Below the pieces are notes generated by a model. That model was not told where the DNA came from. It saw only the letters and a list, made by a program, of their open reading frames with translations, and did not search any database. A stretch of DNA of 64,000 nucleotides from Hyparrhenia diplandra (Eukaryota > Streptophyta > Magnoliopsida > Poales > Poaceae), in the NCBI GenBank assembly GCA_015847255.1, contig JADLZK010008248.1, positions 1,116,001-1,180,000 of the forward strand, in the 5' to 3' direction. The position numbers and the translations under genes were made by a program. Positions within the stretch are counted from its first letter, which is position 1. Each line of letters opens with the position of its first letter. Below, piece after piece: positions 57,346-64,000 of the stretch.

Positions 57346-57835
57346 TGTTAGTATTGATCTCCTCCCGGTGTTGGGCCCAACGGCCCACGGGAACTTGGTC
57401 AACTCCCGATCGATCGGGAGCCCAACCCAACTTAGGGTTGGAGGGCCCCGTCATCTGTGTATATATAGGAGGGTGGGGGACCGGGGGCTTAAGACAAGTG
57501 ATTCACTTTGCCGCCACTTCTCCCACCTATCCTAATCCCGGTCCGATCAAGAAGGGGACGCAGCTAGTGACGGGAAGAACCTCCAACGCCATCACGATCG
57601 GCGTGGCGCCGCCACAACCGCGGCCCCACGACGCTGAACAGCGTTCCCCATGGCGGAGTCAAGCAACGCCCGGTTCATCTACTAATCCCTCTCTACCTCT
57701 CTCGTTCTTGTGTTCTAGTAGACTTTGTTGTTAGGAACGCCTGTACACATTGTTCTTTAAGTTAAGATCACGATTCATAAGAATTGACCCTCGATCTACA
57801 CCTAGTTGATCCAAAGATAACAACAATGGTATCAC
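57346..57835 (+). repeat. 5' LTR with successive inverted repeats and TATA
   Basis: The LTR contains TGGGCC/GGCCCA (57372-57387, loop CAAC), the perfect palindrome CTCCCGATCGATCGGGAG (57403-57420), and CCAACCC/GGGTTGG (57422-57441), then TATATATA at 57460-57467. These lie where the LTR promoter and transcript start are expected. Confidence 0.9.
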
Positions 57836-57836
57836 G

Positions 57837-57849
57837 AGCTTGGTCTAGT
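57837..57849 (+). promoter_or_regulatory. primer-binding site, initiator-Met tRNA type
   Basis: TGGTATCACGAGC, one base from the 5' LTR; it differs slightly from the usual TGGTATCAGAGC. Confidence 0.75.
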
Positions 57850-57949
57850 GTGTAGATCCAGATCGGGATTAAGAACTTAGAGAGAAAATCCAACCGATTT
57901 CAGATCGGGAAGTACAAATTTCGGTAAAACCTAAACCTAAGTCGAAACA

Positions 57950-58790
57950 TCGGATTAGAGGCGGTTAAGGAAAGATCTACCCGACTCTTACCTTGACCGT
58001 CAACGCAGACGCCTCACCGGCGTGCGGATGGCCGCCGTGCGACATGCCTTCGAGCATCGCCCCAGGTCACCCCTAAATCGCACCACCGTGGAAACCATCG
58101 ACGGCGCCGCGCGTTTCTCGGGCACGCACGCAGCGCCTTGCCGTGGGGGACCCGCGGTGGCGCCATGGAATCGACGATCCATCTTCCCATCTCCGACCAC
58201 CTATGGTGGGCACTCGCTACCGCCCTGGCCGTGTTGGTGCCGTGGTAGGAGAAAGGGGAGGAGTGAGATGGCTAAGAGTAAGAGTCGGGACGGGAGGATT
58301 GACCGGATCGGCACCCTCCGCCGTCGCCGGGCGTTGGTGGCGGCATAGCTAGCCGGCGCCGCCGTCTGCCGCCCGTGCAGCGGCGGCTAGGGTAAGAGAA
58401 GAAAGGCCGGGAGGATGGAGCTCGATCACGGACCACGGCGGCGTCCATTCCACCGCCGGCGAAGCTCCTTCACTTCTCGCCGGCGGCGGCCGGGAGTGAG
58501 GAAGAAGAAGAAAGTGAAGAAATTAGGGTTAGGGTTTGGGGTCCGGCGGCCGGGGCTTTTATTCCTCGAAAAAGGCTCACGACCGTCGGATCTAAGTCAA
58601 TTAAATCGGACGGCTCAGATCGCGGCCCTATCGGCCACATGGGCTTGCCGCCGACTTTGGCCCATGCGGGTGCAACGGCGGTGCAGCCTTGGGCCGCGAT
58701 TCGCCGAGCGAATCGTTCGCCTCGCCCATTAAGAAAGAAAGATTGTTTTTCCATTTTCTCGCATTCAAAAAAAAAAAAAAAAAAGGCCTA
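57950..58790. other. GC-rich leader region of the copia-like element
   Basis: GC-rich, with short frames on both strands and an A17-18 run near 58769-58786. Contrasts sharply with the AT-rich sequence that follows. No recognisable gag. Confidence 0.35.
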
Positions 58791-58967
58791 CGCGGGCCGG
58801 GCGGTTTTGGCTCTACTCAAGCCTGATCCATACGGCTTTCGGGCGGTTTCAGCTTCGGTCCGAATTGTTTATTTTGGCCCGGTTAGAAACAAAGTGAAGT
58901 TTTTCTATTTTTTCTTCACGAATTTCAGCAATATTTTGAGTTTTTGAGTTAAGTTTTGAGCTTTATT

Positions 58968-60553
58968 CTCTCGCTAAATTTATGAACCAACGGGATTAAA
59001 TTTTTTCGAGAGCAATTAAGATTATGAGAATTATTATAAGATCGTTTATTAGCTTCCGCCAAGTAATATTTAGTTGTCTCTTTTAATTAAATTCGAACCA
59101 ACGGGAGAGTTTAATTTTAAAGTTTAAATTAGTAATTAGGATTCTAAGAATTATTATAAGATTATTCATTAGTTTATTCCGCTGCTAAGAATTTTAGAAG
59201 TACACTCATTTAGCTACGTGAGCTGTATGGGCAGTTTCAAGAAAGGCCATTGGGCCGAATAGAAATTAAGCATCGGTTTAAGTTTTTTTTCTTTATCCGT
59301 AAACCGTAAATTTATATTTTGAGTACATTTGTCTCTCTATTCAAATTTGAACCAACGAGATAATTTGTTTTAGAGAGAAATTTAGTATTTTAGCATGTTT
59401 TCGACAAAGAAATTTTAATTTTTGTACACGTTTTCCGCCGCTAAGTTAATTTAAAGTCATCTCTTTTAATTAAATTCGAACCAACGGAGAATTTAATTTA
59501 AAGAGCAATTATGTCTATTCGTAAAATTAAGATTGTGTTTCTTTTTTCCATAAGCTATTATCTTTGATGTTTTTAAGTATAAGTTCAATCTCTATTCAAT
59601 TTTGAACCAACGGGATAATTTGTTTAGAGAGGGAAATAAGTATTATGAGACGCTTTCGGTCAAAGAAATTTCAGATTTTAGTATACGTTTCCTTGCAAAG
59701 AAAGAATTTGTAAATATTATTTGATGAGTTTAGCTAAGTACAAATCTCCGGCAAAAGTGCACTAATGTGTAAGATTTTTCGAGAGAGCGGATGAGGAAAG
59801 TAAGATTGATTCAACCGTCAATTAAGATCTTCGGCCCCTCTATTTAAATTGGAACCAACGAGAAAATTTAAATAGAGGAGTAGAAAGTTTTTTTATTTAA
59901 GTTATATTATGGTATTGTTATCTTCGACCAACGTTGATGATAATAATATTATAATTTATAGTTTCGATTTAAGTTTGAATCTCTCGATAAACCTTTGTGT
60001 CAAACCCGACCAATTTTTGAGAGAGAAGATTAAGATAAAGATAAAGTTTCACTGTAGTGATGTTGAGTACCTAAGAATAATTATGTATGTTGCCAAAGTT
60101 GTATTATGATGTTGTAATAGCAATATTATGAATTTAGTAAGGCAATAATTCTATTTACGCCAACGGTGATATAGAATTAGTGAAAAAGAATATTGTATTA
60201 GTCATATTAGTATTCTTTAGACCAAAGTTGTGTAATGATATTATAGTTGTTATACATGAGATTCATGCATCGATTGATGCATTAATTCTATTTTTGCCCA
60301 ACGGTGATATAGAATTGATGTAGAAGAATAATGTTCTATTCTATTTACGCCCAACGGTGATATAGATTAGAACTTAAAGTTTTGACTTCATGGATATTAA
60401 TCCAATAAGATAGAGCAATAAAAGTTCTAGTTAAGCACTATGTAATGTACTCACTATCACAGAGTTCATTTTAGTTTAGTCATTATGATAAGAGTTATAA
60501 TAAGTTATATGCATGTTTGTTTTGACCAACGTCGGATTAAGCATGTGTATTAT
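58968..60553 (+). other. array of stem-loops with CCAACG loops
   Basis: At least eleven hairpins share a loop of the type GAACCAACGGG or CCCAACGGTG while their stems differ. Examples: 59461-59505 (CTCTTTTAATTAAATTC against GAATTTAATTTAAAGAG, 16 of 17 paired); 59837-59878 (CCTCTATTTAAATT against AATTTAAATAGAGG, 14 of 14); 60147-60178 (AATTCTAT/ATAGAATT, 8 of 8); 60333-60373 (11 of 12). Others are at 58968-59012, 59078-59122, 59333-59377, 59589-59630, 59912-59949, 60281-60319 and, weaker, about 60505-60553. No ORF covers them. Confidence 0.75.
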
Positions 60554-60592
60554 AGAATGTTCGATTTATTTTCGAATGTGATAATGAAAAGA

Positions 60593-60941
60593 GCCAATGT
60601 TGGCATTTAAGTATTATGATAAGAGCCAATCTTGGCATTTAAGTCCTTTTCGAGGGAATTATCTCGCTTGGCGGGAAGAGTTTTAGTCAATACCAAAGAT
60701 AACCCGCATGGTAGGGTAAAGTTGGTATACCACTTAAGTTATAATATCCCGCATGACGGGATGATTCATGTGCCTTAGTATATCCCACATTGGGAGAAAA
60801 GTTTGAATAGCTCTTATCTTTGTCCCAAACACTAAGCTTAGTTGTTTAAGTAAAATAAGGAAATAGTACTCCTATAAGAGTTAAGAAATAAAATTGAGAA
60901 TGGTTTCGAATTGTGGTAGGAAAGTTTATGCCACACTTCGA
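60593..60941 (+). other. second stem-loop series in the same element
   Basis: GCCAA/TTGGC hairpins at 60593-60604 and 60625-60636 are in a 32 bp tandem repeat. A nested hairpin lies at 60690-60728 (ATACCAA/TTGGTAT outside, ACCC/GGGT inside). ATCCCG/CGGGAT is at 60746-60762, TCCCA/TGGGA at 60783-60795, and TCGAATTGTGG/CCACACTTCGA at 60906-60941 (10 of 11). Confidence 0.65.
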
Positions 60942-61499
60942 GGGGGAGAAAAGTGAGACAATTAAGAATGATACTCCCTTATACTTTTGATAATATAAGA
61001 TTTTGATTTAGATAAGTATATGCCTTATATTTTAGATAATATAAGATTTTGACTTAGATAAGTATATGAGATTTTGATTTAGATAAGAATATGAGATTTT
61101 AGATAATGAGATGCATACACTGCATTAAAGGCAACTATGATTAGTGATCTATAAAAGATAAATGTGATTGTCGAGGGAGTACGATGGTCATAATAGTGAT
61201 ACCCCTAATCGAGAGGACTAGGAATAGCGTACTCGACCGGTATTCATACTAGATAAGGCGCTATATGAGTTTAACAGATTAAACCCAAACAAAAGTTTTA
61301 GAGAATCAAGTAACTGGGGAGCATGGTTAAAGACCTAATTCCTCAAGTGAGAGCAATCGGGGAGCAAGGTAGTACAAGAAATAAGTTTTAAAGAAAATGG
61401 GTACATGTGCCCACTCGGATGTTTAAGAATCATACTTTATGCTACTTGCTCTTGTTGCACCAATAATGTCAAACATTTAAGTGCCAACACCTGTTGTTA

Positions 61500-61960
61500 G
61501 TTCTCCCTTGCCGATAAATAATGAGAATTTAGAACTTGTCCTTGAGAACCCTTAGAGCCTTATGTCGAAAGCAAGAGGAAGAATAGCAATAGCCCCATAA
61601 GGCGTCAAATAATGAAGGTCGGTTATATCGGATGATTATGAGATTTATCAGACCAAAAAGAATTTCAAATAGAAGGTGATTCCACCTCATTTGAATAAGG
61701 CCATCGAAAAATACCCACTCTTTGAAGTGTTTAGTTGTTATGTAAGAATAAGATGAAAGTCCTAATGGAGTCAAACCAAGAGGGCCGTTATGGGTCTACA
61801 AGATAAGATGTGACTCGAAGGGAATACGTTAAGATGTAAGAAGAGGATATTCCTAATGGAGCCAATTCAAGTAGGCTACATATGGGTCTACAAGGTGAAA
61901 AGTGACTCCAAAGGGAAATGTGTAAAGAGTACGAGTTATAATGAAAGGATTTATGCGAAG
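61500..61960 (+). pseudogene. copia integrase-RT junction scraps
   Basis: Short pieces read EGDSTSF and PLFEV, then WVYKI/DSKG followed by a second WVYKVKSDSKGN, in different frames. WVYK(I/V)K is the usual start of copia reverse transcriptase. The WVYK piece is present twice, about 85 bp apart, pointing to a local duplication. Everything is interrupted by stops. Confidence 0.45.
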
Positions 61961-63320
61961 AGGATGAGTATGCTACAATAAGTATCAGTGGCGCATTACA
62001 ATTCAGAATTACATTAGATGGATATATAGAAAATATTCCTCAGTGGGGATTAGTATGAGATGGTTGCATAAGAATATAACACATAGGATAACATAAGAAG
62101 AAATGCAATTATGGGTTGATGTAAGACACCAGACGGTGGCATCTAAGGTTTAATGAGATATAATAAGAAAGTTTCAATTAAGGAGAATAAGATGATAATT
62201 GCATTAGTACGGGGTTATAGAATCGGAAATTTATTCCCCGTAATTAAATTAGAATGATCTTGGTGAAATGTCACTTCTTTAAGCAATTAGAACTCACTGA
62301 GATAAGGAAGGGGTATTAGAACTATCGCAAATGCATACTTAGAAAAGATTCCAAAGCAATAAGTTATGCATGCGAGAAAACTACTTTGTTCTACATGGTC
62401 AAGGGCAATATCTTAGGAATTTTAGTGTGATCACAATCAGAAGAAAGAGATTTTAGTGTGATTAGAATCAATAAGAAACCGATCATATAAAGATGGTACC
62501 ATATGCTTCAGCTGTTGGAAGCTTAATAAATGCATAAGATTGCCCTGACTCAGTCCATCCGGGTTGTTTTGGCAAAGACCACTCCAGCTATAGATCACTG
62601 GAATGGAATTATAAGTATCGGTCTCATGATTAGCAAAAAGAAAGAATAAATACTCATAAATAGATGTGGGTACATAGTCTTAAGTTAAGTTAAGTTTTTG
62701 CAACAACTTCACAATTGTTGCTAATACTTATAGTTGGAGTTTTATTGTGGAAAAGCTCCAATGAAACAGTTTCAAATATCATTAGTGATGCAAAGTTATA
62801 ATATAACGTGTCATGAGGTCGAGGAACAGGCAAATGATTAAGCTAACTTTGTACCGAATTGATAATGGTTGACAACCGCAATAACCATATAAGTAATTTA
62901 CTCCTAAGACAACAAGTCAAGTGTGCCGCCAAACACACCGACATTAAGTTATATGTTGTAAAGGAGAAAGTCCAATTATTATGAAAGCATTAAGCATATA
63001 TATAAGTATTAAGTAAGTTCTTGCGGATCCGCTTACAATGGCTTACCACCCAAATTGTATTTAGAAAATACACAAATCGACATGGGTTTAAGGGGAAGCC
63101 TATGATTTTTGGACACTTAGGGCCCAGTTAGAAGTAAGGACTCTACTTCAACTTAGAGAGATGTATCTTTGAGCCGTTAAGTCCAACGGAAATTTTTTTC
63201 AGGACGATGAAACGCGCTCTACGCATTTCTTTATAAGGAGACAGAGCTAAGCACTAAGCATTTAAGTTAAGTAATTAAATTAAGACCAAGATAAGATTGA
63301 TATAAGTTATTAGAAGAGAT

Positions 63321-63331
63321 CAAGGGGAGAA
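63321..63331 (+). promoter_or_regulatory. polypurine tract of the copia-like element
   Basis: AAGGGGAGAA lies immediately before the 3' LTR start TGTTAG. Confidence 0.75.
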
Positions 63332-63813
63332 TGTTAGTATTGATCTCCTCCCGGTGTTGGGCCCAACGGCCCACACCGAACTTGGTCAACTCCCCGATCG
63401 GGGAGCCCAACCCAACTTAGGGTTGGAGGGCCCCCTCGTCACTGCGGTATATATAGGAGGGTGGGGACCAGCGGCTTAAGACAAGTGATTCACTGCCGCC
63501 ACTTCTCCCACCTATCCTAATCCCAGTCCGATCAAGAAGGGGACGCAGCTAGTGACGGGAAGAACCTCCAACGCCGCCACTGCATCGGCGTGGGCGCCGC
63601 CACAACCGCTGGCCCTACGACGCAACAGGCGTTCCCCATGGCGGAGTCAAGCAACGCTGGTTCATCTACTAATCCCTCTCTACCTCTCTCGTTCTTGTGT
63701 TCTAGTAGACTTTGTTGTTAGGAACGTCTGTACACATTGTTCTTTAAGTTAAGATCACGATTCATAAGAATTGACCCTCTGATCTACACCTAGTTGATCC
63801 AAAGATAACAACA
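63332..63813 (+). repeat. 3' LTR
   Basis: Direct copy of 57346-57835 with small indels. Its palindrome is CTCCCCGATCGGGGAG (63390-63405), different in sequence from the 5' LTR but again perfect. Confidence 0.9.
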
Positions 63814-64000
63814 TGCTCCACGCCCGTGCTTGCATGGCTGCACGCTTCGCAGCGGGTGCATGCGCTGGGAGTGGCGCAAGTGCGGCCTCGGCCTGCATCG
63901 GCCCTCGGCAGTGTTCGGGACTGGGGGTCGCCGGAGGAGCGGCAGCGCGCAAGCGGTGGCGCCATGGGTGGGATTGGGGCAACACGCGCCCGCGGTAGGG
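63814..64000. other. GC-rich right edge, target of the copia-like element
   Basis: With the element removed, this joins the GC-rich sequence before 57346 (57090-57345). Both strands read open for 60-76 codons, but nothing is recognised. Confidence 0.35.

Larger units (their letters stand above)
57346..63813 (+). mobile_element. 6.5 kb copia-like LTR element, TSD TGCTC
   Basis: LTRs at 57346-57835 and 63332-63813 both start TGTTAGTATTG and end GATAACAACA. TGCTC flanks the element on both sides (57341-57345, 63814-63818). A tRNA-iMet primer-binding site follows the 5' LTR and a purine tract AAGGGGAGAA precedes the 3' LTR. The 5.5 kb interior is AT rich and almost without ORFs. Only scraps resembling the copia integrase-RT junction remain near 61500-61960. 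An ordered stem-loop array occupies 58968-60941. Confidence 0.9.

Noticed and set aside
58526..58541. GGGTTAGGGTTTGGGG, telomere-like
   Set aside because: Only about two units; an ordinary telo-box-like word, not an interstitial telomere.
59909..60109. 66-codon frame inside the stem-loop array
   Set aside because: Low-complexity translation in AT-rich structured sequence, not conserved with any family I know.

Overview
The window looks like a gene-poor, transposon-rich interval of a grass nuclear genome, most likely a panicoid grass. Genes have GT/AG introns, GC-rich monocot-style exons and TATA boxes, and sit between nested LTR retrotransposons, LINEs, DNA transposons and MITEs. The ADH gene translates to a protein that, as far as I can judge from memory, is almost the maize ADH1 sequence with the classic ten-exon structure. 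I see no operons, ribosome binding sites or CRISPR arrays.

Layout. (1) 1-8.9 kb: alcohol dehydrogenase ADH1 (1575-4205, +), the first of three copies of a duplicated segment carrying a small-protein gene, MITEs and an orphan first exon. (2) 9.7-21.1 kb: segment copies B and C. Copy B is split by a complete 7.0 kb LINE (10672-17668, minus) with a perfect 16 bp target-site duplication (TSD). (3) 21.7-27.6 kb: a 67 bp LINE stub, a MITE, a fourth, plus-strand small-protein gene (23120-23355), a decayed CACTA element and a 5'-truncated LINE. (4) 27911-28637: an intact SAR1-type COPII GTPase. (5) 29.2-35.3 kb: a Helitron-like end, then a 4.4 kb non-autonomous LTR element (TSD GGGGG) with a 1.4 kb solo LTR (TSD GTTGC) nested inside it. 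(6) 35364-44648: a 9.3 kb Mutator-like element (MULE) with long terminal inverted repeats (TIRs), a MULE transposase, a plant-mobile-domain remnant and a convergent second gene. (7) 45588-46625: an isoflavone reductase-like gene. (8) 46.9-56.2 kb: a tandem duplication split by a hAT element (8 bp TSD), a 3.96 kb solo LTR (TSD CATAG) and a Helitron-like end. (9) 57346-63813: a 6.5 kb copia-like LTR element (TSD TGCTC) whose internal region holds an array of stem-loops with a conserved CCAACG loop.

Housekeeping genes (ADH1, SAR1, the reductase) are independent of each other. The small-protein genes form a local family of four, three of them sharing promoter and leader sequence. Single-base indels in homopolymers break several otherwise well-conserved reading frames (ADH1, reductase, small proteins, transposase). 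This could be real decay or uncorrected sequencing error, and the sequence alone does not decide. The observations I would follow first are the stem-loop array at 58968-60941, the small-protein family, and the three-part GGCGCC architecture of the MULE.
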